In this document: positions 41,627-49,447 of the stretch, piece by piece
Numbering within the stretch: the stretch's first letter is position 1
How the letters are laid out: each line of letters opens with the position of its first letter
Notes under the pieces: model-generated
Seen by the model: the letters and a program-made list of their open reading frames with translations, nothing else
Told to the model about the DNA's origin: nothing
The model's database searches: none
Translations under genes and position numbers: made by a program
From: Clostridiales bacterium
GTDB lineage: Bacteria > Bacillota > Clostridia > Oscillospirales > Oscillospiraceae
Reading direction: 5' to 3'
DNA length: 64,000 nt
Assembly: GCA_029265975.1 (NCBI GenBank)
Contig: JAJUGN010000002.1
Coordinates: 1 to 64,000 of the forward strand

Positions 41627-43033
41627 TTGAACAACGAAAAAAAGCTGTCTACAAAACTAGCTATGGTCGCGGTAGCGGCTCTTGTCCTGTTTTTGTCCAG
41701 AGTGATGCCGCTCCCGTCGGGACTTTCCAGAGAAGGCCTCACCGCCCTTGCAATAATGGTCGCGGGTCTGTGCCTCTGGATTACTGAAGTGATGAATATG
41801 GCCGTCACCACGATTATAATGTGCTGTATGCTCACCTTCCTCAGGGTTATGACGCCGGCCGAGATGTTCAAGGGCTTTGGCGGCAGCGTGTTCTTCTTTA
41901 TGGTGGGCACCATGGCCATTACTACCGCCCTGGCTTCCACAACTGTTCCTACGCGCATAGCGGGATTTATACTGAAATATTCAAAAAACAGTCCCGTAAA
42001 GCTTACTCTGGGCTTTGCCCTCGGAACAGCGGTGCTTTCTTCCGTGATGTCCAATATACCTACCTGCGCCCTTTTCGCCTCCCTTGCGATAGCGGTCTTA
42101 AAAACCAACGGCAATCCCAAGCCCGGGACGAGCAACCTCGGAAAATGCCTCATGATAGCAATTCCCGCCGGGAGCGTCATAGGCGGTTTTATGACGCCCG
42201 CAGGCAGCCCTACGAATATAATCGCCTACGACCTGCTTGCTTCGATGGGCAGGCCCGTGACTTTCCTTAACTGGATGATAATAGGGTATCCCATCGGGAT
42301 TGCGCTTACAATACTTTTCTGCCTCTGGCTTTGCTTTTTTTACAGGCCTGAGCCGATTACCGAGGAAGCCATGCTCTCCGCGAAAGACATGATATCGGGA
42401 AACGGCCCTCTGGAGGCCAGGGAAATAAAATGCCTCTGCGTAATCGCCGTAATGGTGCTGATGTGGGTCGCCAGCACCTGGCTGACGTTTTTGAACACTA
42501 CGGTGGTGGCTCTTTTCGGCACCTGTATGCTCATGTTCCCCGGAATCGATGTCATTACCTGGGATCAGTACGTCCGCGACGGGGGCTGGGAAGGCACTTT
42601 CCTCGTAGGAGGTGTCGGGGCGATGGCCGCCGCCGCTCTCTCCACCGGTGCAGCTTCATGGATAATTTCGGTCGTTCTGGGCGGCGCGTCTTCCTGGTCG
42701 CCGTGGGCTATATACCTTGCGGTGTCGCTTCTCATCTGCTGCCTGCACTGGCTCTGCCCTTCCGGTCCCGCGGTCGCCGGGCTCGCCGTCGCTCCTATCG
42801 TGCTCCTGGCCCAGAAAACCGGCGCGTCTGTGACGGCGCTTGCCATGATCACATCCTTCTGGAGCGGCGTGACCTTCCTTTTGCCGACAGACGCGGTTCC
42901 GATGTTTACATACCAGTTCGGTTACTATTCGATAGGCGATATGGCAAAGCAAGGCTGGGTGCCTTCCCTGGTGTTCGCCGTTATTGTGGCCTTTGCCATC
43001 CCGCTTCTGACGGGCGTCCTCGGTTATGTCTGA
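41627..43033 (+). CDS. SLC13/DASS family anion:Na+ symporter
   Basis: 468-residue polytopic transporter. Features are REGLTALAIMVAGLCLWITEVMNMAV at the N-terminus, the GFGGSVFFFMVGTMAI segment, and the Na+-site-like NIPTCALFASLAIA. PAGSVIGGFMTPAGSPTNIIAY and a C-terminal GVTFLLPTDAVP repeat complete the two-fold signature. Substrates in the family are dicarboxylates, sulfate or related anions. It starts at TTG with GAGAGAGGT 8 bases ahead, and is single-gene with a terminator at 43055-43080. Confidence 0.9.
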   Translation: MNNEKKLSTKLAMVAVAALVLFLSRVMPLPSGLSREGLTALAIMVAGLCLWITEVMNMAVTTIIMCCMLTFLRVMTPAEMFKGFGGSVFFFMVGTMAITTALASTTVPTRIAGFILKYSKNSPVKLTLGFALGTAVLSSVMSNIPTCALFASLAIAVLKTNGNPKPGTSNLGKCLMIAIPAGSVIGGFMTPAGSPTNIIAYDLLASMGRPVTFLNWMIIGYPIGIALTILFCLWLCFFYRPEPITEEAMLSAKDMISGNGPLEAREIKCLCVIAVMVLMWVASTWLTFLNTTVVALFGTCMLMFPGIDVITWDQYVRDGGWEGTFLVGGVGAMAAAALSTGAASWIISVVLGGASSWSPWAIYLAVSLLICCLHWLCPSGPAVAGLAVAPIVLLAQKTGASVTALAMITSFWSGVTFLLPTDAVPMFTYQFGYYSIGDMAKQGWVPSLVFAVIVAFAIPLLTGVLGYV

Positions 43034-43054
43034 AAACGGTTACGGATTTTAAGC

Positions 43055-43080
43055 AAAACGCCGCATCAATGCGGCGTTTT
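43055..43080 (+). terminator. Terminator after the SLC13 gene
   Basis: AAAACGCCGCAT pairs perfectly with TGCGGCGTTTT (plus one base) around a 2-3 base loop, about 20 bp after the stop. It is A-rich before and T-rich after. Confidence 0.85.
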
Positions 43081-43329
43081 GATGTTTTGCGGTTAATTTC
43101 GTGGCCGCCGACCCGAAGCCGTTAGCTTTTTCGTACGGCCGGCGAAATATCAGGAATTAAAGTGCAATCTGTGTTTACAAGGCATAATAAATAATGTATT
43201 ATAGTATCGATAACGAAAGCAGGTTCTTGGCGGAGGCTCCTTCCGGGTATCTGCCGTTTATTATGCGCAGCAAATCCGGATTGCGCATTGCTCTGGCGCA
43301 GGAAATATGAGAAAACGAGGTTTATTGCC

Positions 43330-44166
43330 GTGGAGCGTAAAATAATTGTTGACAGCTGCTGCGACGTCACTCCCGAGCTTTGCGAAAAGTACGGGATCGA
43401 AACCGTCCCGCTGACTCTTCTTCTGGGCGACAGAAGCATTCCCGACGACGAGAACCTGGACATGCCCGCTTTCATGCGGGCAATGAAAAGCTGCATGGAA
43501 AAGATAGGCTCTGCGGCTCCGTCGCCCGGCCACTACAAGGACGCTTTCATAAAAGCCTGCAGGTCATATGTCGTCACGCTTTCAAGCAATCTTTCCGGCT
43601 CTTTCGCAAGCGCGGTTACAGGAAAAACAATGGCGGAGGAAGAGGCCCCGTCAACCGAGGTGCATGTGTTCGATTCAAAAAGCGCGTGCGCCGGGGAAGT
43701 TCTGCTGACCCTTAAGATCGCCGGAATGATTCGGGCTGGCTTCAGTCATAAAAAGATTATCTCCGCGGCCGACGACTTTATAAAGCATATGAAAACATAT
43801 TTTGTGCTCGAAAGCGTAGACAATCTTCTGAAAAACGGCAGAATAGGCAAAATAACGGGCAAAATAATATCCGTGCTGAACATTAAGCCCCTGATGGGAG
43901 CGGACGAGGACGGAAACATCGCCCTTTATTCGCACGCAAGGGGCGAAAAGCAGGTAATCGAAAAGCTTGCCGATACCATCGAAAAAAGCGGCAAGGATTT
44001 AAGGGATGAAAACATAGTTATTGCCCACTGCAACAACCCCGGACTTGCAAACAAGCTGAAGGACGCGATAACAAACAGGTACCGCTTCGGGGACATACTC
44101 ATCGTGCCGACGAGGGGCATAAGCACCATATACGCAAACGACAAGGGAATAGTCCTCGCTTTTTGA
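43330..44166 (+). CDS. DegV family fatty-acid-binding protein
   Basis: 278-residue two-domain DegV protein that binds a fatty acid, in some bacteria as part of the FakAB fatty acid kinase system. IIVDSCCDVTPELCEKYGIE opens the protein, and YVVTLSSNLSGSFASAV near residue 80 holds the carboxylate-binding serines. FVLESVDNLLKNGRIGKITG lies near residue 160, and the C-terminus is RGISTIYANDKGIVLAF-like. GTG at 43330 has a GAGGT site; the longer frame to 43288 is not needed. No FakA gene is adjacent. Confidence 0.92.
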   Translation: MERKIIVDSCCDVTPELCEKYGIETVPLTLLLGDRSIPDDENLDMPAFMRAMKSCMEKIGSAAPSPGHYKDAFIKACRSYVVTLSSNLSGSFASAVTGKTMAEEEAPSTEVHVFDSKSACAGEVLLTLKIAGMIRAGFSHKKIISAADDFIKHMKTYFVLESVDNLLKNGRIGKITGKIISVLNIKPLMGADEDGNIALYSHARGEKQVIEKLADTIEKSGKDLRDENIVIAHCNNPGLANKLKDAITNRYRFGDILIVPTRGISTIYANDKGIVLAF

Positions 44167-44303
44167 CCCAAAACAACGCTCCATTTATGCCCGGCAGCGA
44201 GAATCTCCTGTTTTTGAGCATATATAATCCGCGCGGTCCCTTCCGTGGGCTTTCCGCCCCGTCAGGATTTCTTGCGCAGTTGGCCCCTGTTCCTGCGGCA
44301 TAT

Positions 44304-44350
44304 AAAATCATCCTCACTCAGCTTTTCTCGACGGCTGAGGGATGATTTTT
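44304..44350 (+). terminator. Terminator downstream of degV
   Basis: AAATCATCC...CTCAGC pairs with GCTGAG...GGATGATTT, then T-rich sequence, 140 bp after the degV stop. The 44167-44303 stretch holds nothing supported. A -10-like TATAAT lies at 44473-44478 ahead of the next gene. Confidence 0.75.
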
Positions 44351-44515
44351 TGTTATCCGCGAGTCCGCACTTTTCGTCAGCCTTTGCTGTTTTTGGAGGT
44401 TTATGCCGGTGTCGCAGAGGCGAAAACGACAATTTTATAATTATTTTTCCTGTTAACGGTTGAAAAAAAGCGTATAATAGATATAAAAATACAGAATGCA
44501 CTATATGAGGTAAAA

Positions 44516-45754
44516 ATGAAAAAGATCCTTTCCCGAGCGTCTCTTGCAGCAGCAGCCCTGACACTTTTTTCTGCCATGCTTGCCGCCTGTACGGGCGGGG
44601 GCGCCCCGTCCGCTCCCTCCAATGCCTTGCCGTCTTCTCCGGTTCAAAGCTCAAGCGAGACTCCGGTTCCGGAGCCGTCCTTCCCTTCAAATTCCCTGCC
44701 ACCCTCCACTCCCGCGCCATCGGCCCGGAATACGCCCCTGAAGCCCGAAGATGACAATTTCAGGGCCAAAGCGCTCTATCTCAGCGGATGGACCGTAGGC
44801 AGCGAGGAAAAGGTTCTGCACTACATACAGCTTGCCAATTCGACGGAGATCAATTCTTATGTTATAGACATAAAGGACGAATCGGGCCTTGTGGCCTACG
44901 AATCCTCCGTTCCGCTTGTGCAGGAAACAAAGGGATGGGACGGAAAATATGATCCCGATAAGGTTATCAGGGCCTTCCATGACAACGGCATCCGCGTAAT
45001 AGGCAGGATAGTCTGCTTCAGGGATCCTTGTCTCTCGCTTAAGAAGCCGGAGCTTGCCATAAAGACCACTAAGGGCGGGCTGTTCAGGGACGCGAACATG
45101 AAAACCTGGCTCAATCCCCGAAACAGGGACTCCTGGACTTACCTTGTGGATATAGCGAGAGAAGCGGCCGGAAAGGGCTTTGACGAGATACAGTTTGATT
45201 ACGTCAGGTTCCCGAGCGAAGGCGACACGAAAGCAATAGACTACGGAAGCGACAGCCGCTCCAAGCATGAGGTCATCGACGAGTTTCTGGCTTACGCCCG
45301 CAGGGAGCTGCCCGGAGTTGTCCTCTCGGCGGATATATTCGGAATAGTATGCGTAAGCCCTGCGGATACCGAGGACATAGGCCAGAACCTTGAGTATATA
45401 GGGAGAAGCGTTGACTATATTTCTCCTATGGTTTACCCTTCGCATTACGCCCTCGGGCAAATCGTCAACGACGTGAAGTTTATAAGACCGGATCTCGAGC
45501 CTTACGGGGTGGTTTTGAACACCCTGCTCAAGGCAAAGGAAAGGATATCGAAGGTCGAAGGGTACGGAGCCAAAATTAGACCCTACATTCAGGATTTCAC
45601 CGCTTCCTGGCTGGGAAAGGGAAATTACCAGAACTACGGAGCCGAGCAGGTCCGCCTGCAGATTAAGGCGGTCTACGACGCCGGATATGAGGAATGGATA
45701 CTTTGGAACGCAGGCAACGATTATTCCGAGTCCGCGTTCATAAAGAAAAAATAG
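44516..45754 (+). CDS. Putative glycoside hydrolase lipoprotein (DUF4015)
   Basis: 412-residue secreted lipoprotein. The signal peptide ends at MLAACTGG, followed by an 80-residue Pro/Ser-rich linker and a TIM-barrel-like domain of the DUF4015 putative glycoside hydrolase family. Characteristic segments are AKALYLSGWTVGSEEKVLHY, NSYVIDIKDESGLVAYES, IRVIGRIVCFRDPCLS, FDEIQFDYVRFPSEGD with candidate acidic catalytic residues, and VDYISPMVYPSHYALG. Substrate unknown; cell-wall or exopolysaccharide is plausible from its surface location. It is monocistronic with a terminator at 45814-45845. Confidence 0.85.
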   Translation: MKKILSRASLAAAALTLFSAMLAACTGGGAPSAPSNALPSSPVQSSSETPVPEPSFPSNSLPPSTPAPSARNTPLKPEDDNFRAKALYLSGWTVGSEEKVLHYIQLANSTEINSYVIDIKDESGLVAYESSVPLVQETKGWDGKYDPDKVIRAFHDNGIRVIGRIVCFRDPCLSLKKPELAIKTTKGGLFRDANMKTWLNPRNRDSWTYLVDIAREAAGKGFDEIQFDYVRFPSEGDTKAIDYGSDSRSKHEVIDEFLAYARRELPGVVLSADIFGIVCVSPADTEDIGQNLEYIGRSVDYISPMVYPSHYALGQIVNDVKFIRPDLEPYGVVLNTLLKAKERISKVEGYGAKIRPYIQDFTASWLGKGNYQNYGAEQVRLQIKAVYDAGYEEWILWNAGNDYSESAFIKKK

Positions 45755-45813
45755 AAGCAAAGTGCCGCGGCGCCGCATACATCGGACCCCGCGCAGTTTT
45801 TGACCGATGCTTC

Positions 45814-45845
45814 AAACGCCGCGCCATGTGCGCGGCGTTTTTTTA
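45814..45845 (+). terminator. Terminator after the DUF4015 gene
   Basis: AAACGCCGCG and CGCGGCGTTT pair around a 7-base loop and are followed by TTTT. An extended -10 (TGGTATAAT) follows near 45879-45887 as the likely NfeD promoter. Confidence 0.88.
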
Positions 45846-45985
45846 AGTAATTACCAATATACTTTTTAGCTCCGATGTGGTATAATTATAAAAAAATGTA
45901 GTTTTATGTAATCCGGGGCATGGCAGCACAGCTCAAGAAGGCGCCGCCGCCCCGTTTTTTCGAACTGCAGAAAGGAAGGTGCGGT

Positions 45986-46441
45986 ATGGTGACGTTCTGG
46001 CTGATAGCGCTCGTTATCTTCCTCGTCGTTGAAGGCGCGACGGTGGGGCTTGTATCGATATGGTTTGCGATAGGAGCGCTTGCGGCCCTTATAAGCGCGA
46101 TTTGTCAGGCTCCTCTTTGGATGCAGGTGTTTTGGTTTGTCGCAATATCGGCGGTTTCGATTGCCGCCACGCGGCCGCTTGTAAAGAAATATCTGGCGCC
46201 CAAGCACAGCCCTACGAACGCCGACCGTTTTCTCAATATGGTGGGCATCGTGACTGAGCGCATAGACAATCTGGGAGAAACGGGCTCCGTCCAGCTCGGA
46301 GGGAAGCTTTGGCGCGCCCGGTCGGAAAACGGCGCCATCATCGAAGCGGGTGAAAAGGTGCGCTCTGTCCGTATCGAAGGAGTAAAGCTTATCGTCGTTC
46401 CTCAGGATTCCATGGATTCGGCGAAGGCGGGAAAAGAATAA
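45986..46441 (+). CDS. NfeD family membrane protein
   Basis: 151-residue protein with two or three TM helices (WLIALVIFLVVEGATVGLVSIWFAIGALAALI) and a C-terminal OB-fold domain (GIVTERIDNLGETGSVQLGG, then KLWRARSENG), as in short NfeD proteins. These work with stomatin-like SPFH proteins in membrane organisation or protease-linked quality control. The partner SPFH gene starts 13 bp downstream. I take ATG 45986 as the start; the open frame to 45920 has no ribosome site. Confidence 0.88.
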   Translation: MVTFWLIALVIFLVVEGATVGLVSIWFAIGALAALISAICQAPLWMQVFWFVAISAVSIAATRPLVKKYLAPKHSPTNADRFLNMVGIVTERIDNLGETGSVQLGGKLWRARSENGAIIEAGEKVRSVRIEGVKLIVVPQDSMDSAKAGKE

Positions 46442-46454
46442 AGGAGGTAATTTT

Positions 46455-47390
46455 ATGAACCCGGTAGCGAACGCAGGAAACATCCTCGGATCTTTTGCTG
46501 GCGGAATTGTGGTAATAATAATTCTGCTCATCATTGTCAAGAACATATGCATAGTGCAGCAGGCCAGGGCCTATGTAATAGAGCGCCTTGGGGCTTATTC
46601 CGCCACATGGGGCGTTGGGCTGCATTTCAAGATCCCGCTCATCGAGCGCGTGGCCAAGGTCGTGTCGCTTAAGGAGCAGGTCGTAGACTTCAAGCCTCAG
46701 CCCGTAATAACCAAGGACAACGTGACGATGCAGATAGACACGGTGCTTTATTTTGAAATAACGGACCCTAAGCTTTACGCATACGGAGTCGAGAACCCGA
46801 TGCCCGCGCTTGAAAACCTGACCGCGACTACTCTCAGAAACCTTATCGGAGAACTGGAGCTTGACCAGACCCTGACCTCCAGAGACACGATAAACAGCAA
46901 AATGCGCATAATACTCGACGAGGCGACCGACCCCTGGGGCATACGCGTCAACCGCGTCGAGCTTAAGAACATAATCCCGCCCAGAGAGATACAGGAAGCC
47001 ATGGAAAAGCAAATGAAGGCGGAGCGGGAGCGCCGCGAGGCGATACTTAGGGCCGAGGGCGAGAAGCGATCCGCTATCCTGGTCGCCGAGGGCGAGAGGG
47101 AGTCGGCCATACTGAGAGCCGAGGCAAAAAAGGAAGCGAGAATATTGGAGGCCAACGGCGAGGCGGAGGCGATACTTGCCGTACAGAAGGCGGTGGCGGA
47201 AGGCATCAAGATGGTAAACGAGGCAAATCCTTCCGAGGCGTTTATAAAAATCCGCGCCCTCGAAGCTTTTGCCGCCGCGGCAGACGGAAAGGCGACTAAG
47301 ATTATCATACCCTCTGAAATCCAGAGCCTTGCGGGGCTTGCCAATGGGCTTAAGGAAGTTATAGGCGGCGTTTCTCCGGAAGCGAAGTGA
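46455..47390 (+). CDS. SPFH/Band 7 (stomatin/paraslipin-like) protein
   Basis: 311-residue membrane-associated scaffold. It has an N-terminal TM helix (GIVVIIILLIIVKNICIV) and a Band 7 core with AYVIERLGAYSATWGVGLHFKIPLIERV and VTKDNVTMQIDTVLYF-like elements. LDEATDPWGIRVNRVELKNIIPP lies near residue 155. A long Glu/Ala/Arg-rich coiled coil (about residues 180-250) precedes the C-terminus. It follows nfeD with an AAGGAGG site, the usual two-gene unit. Confidence 0.92.
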   Translation: MNPVANAGNILGSFAGGIVVIIILLIIVKNICIVQQARAYVIERLGAYSATWGVGLHFKIPLIERVAKVVSLKEQVVDFKPQPVITKDNVTMQIDTVLYFEITDPKLYAYGVENPMPALENLTATTLRNLIGELELDQTLTSRDTINSKMRIILDEATDPWGIRVNRVELKNIIPPREIQEAMEKQMKAERERREAILRAEGEKRSAILVAEGERESAILRAEAKKEARILEANGEAEAILAVQKAVAEGIKMVNEANPSEAFIKIRALEAFAAAADGKATKIIIPSEIQSLAGLANGLKEVIGGVSPEAK

Positions 47391-47452
47391 AGGCGCGGGG
47401 CTTCTTCTCCGCAAATAAGGAATAACAGGCAAAATCTTAATACAAAACGGTA

Positions 47453-47489
47453 AAAAGGGGCCGCGGCATTTTTGCGCTTTGCCGCGGCC
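47453..47489. terminator. Bidirectional terminator between convergent genes
   Basis: GGCCGCGGCA pairs with TGCCGCGGCC around an 11-base loop, with AAAAA on the left and T-rich sequence (TATACTTTT) on the right. It is suited to the SPFH gene and the convergent TPR gene. Confidence 0.8.
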
Positions 47490-47555
47490 TATACTTTTGA
47501 TTTTTTAAGGCGCCGGGTTTTTGCGAAGCAATCGGCTCGGCGGCGGAGTCACTTG

Positions 47556-48387
47556 TCAGGGCCTTTGATTATGCGTATCGTTCCATGCCGCGAGATATGC
47601 ATAGCAAAACCAGAAGGTATCGCGGGAAAGAAGGGCTTCCATAAGGTCTCCGGCCTTCCGCTCAAGCCCCCTGCTTTGCAAATAAACACAGATGCCGTAA
47701 AGAATAATGACGAATTCCATGTCGTCGCGCTCATTTTCAAGCTGGCGCAAAATCTCGTCAGCCGCAATTTTGCCCGAAAACAATCTGACGGCCTTTTCGT
47801 ACGCGGTATGGTGGCCTGCATCCATTCCTTCGCGGTAACGCTTCAGAAGGCAGGGCTCGCCGCCGCCGCGGAAGCTGCCTAGGGTATGCCAGTAAATTAC
47901 GGCGATGCCCATTTCGTCGTCGCAAAGCGGCATGGCTTCTTCAAATTTCGCGTTCGAGTCCGCATAATTGCCGGCGTAATAATCGCAGAGGCCAATGCGA
48001 TATATGCAGTCAAGCCTGTCTCCGCCGAGCTCAAGGCAGCGTATAAAATCGGCTTTGGCCTTTTCCGGCTGAAGCGTGGAAAGATAGCGTCCGGCCCTGC
48101 CCCTGTACGCCCGGATATCGCCCGGCAGCAGGCTCGCCGCCTTATCGTAGGCCCCGATCGCTTCACGGTACCTGAGCTGTCTGCACAGCGCTTCGCCAAG
48201 CGCAAGATAGTCCTCGCCTCCGTTTAACGAAGACCTCGCCGCCTCGACTTCGGAGGAATCCGGCGTCGAGCATCGGGCTCCCGCAAGCTGACTGTCCCGG
48301 TCCGCGCGGACCTCTTCAAAATACTTGCCCATGCATATCACCGATGCCTGCGCCGGCACTGCCCGAACTATTAAAAAAATGTTTCAT
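47556..48387 (-). pseudogene. TPR-repeat protein with a frameshift in a T7 run near its start
   Basis: The main open frame (47556-48359) encodes about 260 residues with tetratricopeptide-like helices, e.g. DYLALGEALCRQLRYREAIG, then AYDKAASLLPGDIRAYRGRA, and CDYYAGNYADSNAKFEEAMP. It has no good start of its own. An excellent AAGGGGA site precedes an ATG at 48387 in a different frame, which runs into seven T (minus strand, 48379-48373) and stops after 23 codons. Removing one T joins them to give MKHFLIVRAVPAQAS, then the TPR frame. Either a sequencing error, phase variation or a true lesion. If intact, start 48332 (ATG) is the alternative. Function unknown. Confidence 0.7.
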
Positions 48388-48410
48388 TATTCTTCCCCTT
48401 TTACTAATTG

Positions 48411-48446
48411 AGCATCGCCCGCAGTGTTCGACCTGCGGGCGATGCT
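48411..48446 (-). other. Hairpin in the TPR gene leader
   Basis: A perfect 14-bp stem (AGCATCGCCCGCAG with its complement, 48411-48424 and 48433-48446) around an 8-base loop. It lies between promoter C and the ATG at 48387. There is no minus-strand T-run, so an mRNA structure or the terminator of the upstream operon's tail are both possible. Confidence 0.6.
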
Positions 48447-48484
48447 TTACGCGAGGATTTAATATGGCGGCTTGCTCCGCTTTA

Positions 48485-48530
48485 ATTATATGACGGGCCG
48501 GTTTGCCTCCGCAAGCTCCCTCGGGGGATA
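48485..48530 (-). promoter_or_regulatory. Promoter C with shared GC-rich upstream element
   Basis: Minus strand: -35 TTGCGG (48509-48514), 18-base spacer, exact -10 TATAAT (48485-48490). The upstream element TATCCCCCGAGGGAGCTTGC (48530-48511) matches promoters A and B. It drives the TPR gene with a leader of about 90 nt. Confidence 0.65.
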
Positions 48531-48573
48531 AATGCTTTGCAATATATTCCGGACTGTTTGGAAAATATGCCTA

Positions 48574-49443
48574 TCAGCCGAAATCTCTCGTATCCCATAT
48601 CATGATCCCCATGACGCTCTTCTGCCAATGTGAAAACATGCCCCTCTCGTTTAGACGGGACGATATATATTCGCGCAGCCTCGATTTGACCTCCTCGCTG
48701 AGCGGTCCGTAACGCCCGAAATCGCGGCAGACCGCTTCAAAAGCCTCCTCCGGCTTTTCCTCCTTTGCCCATTCGCAGGGAGCGTAAGTGAGTTCGGGAC
48801 GGTATCCAAGGCCGTAAATAATGTTGAAGGGATGTATGATGTCGTTGCCGCCGGCGGCTTTCAGTTCGCGTCCGAAGACAATCTTCTGGAAGTCCCCACG
48901 CGAAGAGCTGAGCGCCGTTCCGCAAGCGGTCGCATAACAGCAGAAGCCTTTTGAAGCCCTGTTCATTTTAAGCAGGGACTCCGTATCGTTAATGCCGGTG
49001 TTAAGAGAGGAAAGAACTATGTCGAAACGGCAGGGCAGAGCTTCCAGCGATACGCTTTTCCAGTCGGCGCATACGGGAATCAGGTTTTTGACCCCGAGCT
49101 TTTCCGCCTTTTCCATCATCGTCTCCTGCATGCCCCGTGAGCTGTCCAGAGCATATACCGCCCTGCATTTTCCGGCCAGCGCCAGGGAATATGCGCCCGT
49201 TCCGCTTCCGATATCCAGCGCGACGGCGTCCGGAGAAAAAGCGCCCAGCTTTTCGAGCCTCACGATCGCCGCTTCGATACGCCGCGTATCCGCGCCCATC
49301 GAAATGTCGTAAGTCGCGGCCATTTTGTCCCAGACCGCGGTTTTCTCGTCGGCGCTGCATTTTTCAAGGCTGAAATGCTCGCTTTCGCTCATAGCAAGAC
49401 GCCACTGTCTGCCTGCAAAATCTGCGTACTGTTCAAACTTCAC
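48574..49443 (-). CDS. Class I SAM-dependent methyltransferase, importer-linked
   Basis: 289-residue methyltransferase: motif I is AVALDIGSGTGAYSLALAG near residue 78, then YALDSSRGMQ and VCADWKSVSLEALP. It is related to the 8112-8927 methyltransferase. It lies only 5 bp after the binding-protein gene and so closes the Nik/Dpp-type operon. The start is taken as GTG 49443, with a partial AAGG site two bases ahead; M18 is an alternative. The acceptor is unknown. A methylated metal chelator or corrinoid-like compound is only a guess from context. Confidence 0.8.
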   Translation of the reverse strand: MKFEQYADFAGRQWRLAMSESEHFSLEKCSADEKTAVWDKMAATYDISMGADTRRIEAAIVRLEKLGAFSPDAVALDIGSGTGAYSLALAGKCRAVYALDSSRGMQETMMEKAEKLGVKNLIPVCADWKSVSLEALPCRFDIVLSSLNTGINDTESLLKMNRASKGFCCYATACGTALSSSRGDFQKIVFGRELKAAGGNDIIHPFNIIYGLGYRPELTYAPCEWAKEEKPEEAFEAVCRDFGRYGPLSEEVKSRLREYISSRLNERGMFSHWQKSVMGIMIWDTRDFG

Positions 49444-49447
49444 GGCC

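Noticed and set aside
44687..45778. Long minus-strand frame opposite the DUF4015 gene
   Set aside because: The plus strand has a lipoprotein signal, ribosome site and family motifs. The antisense frame has none.
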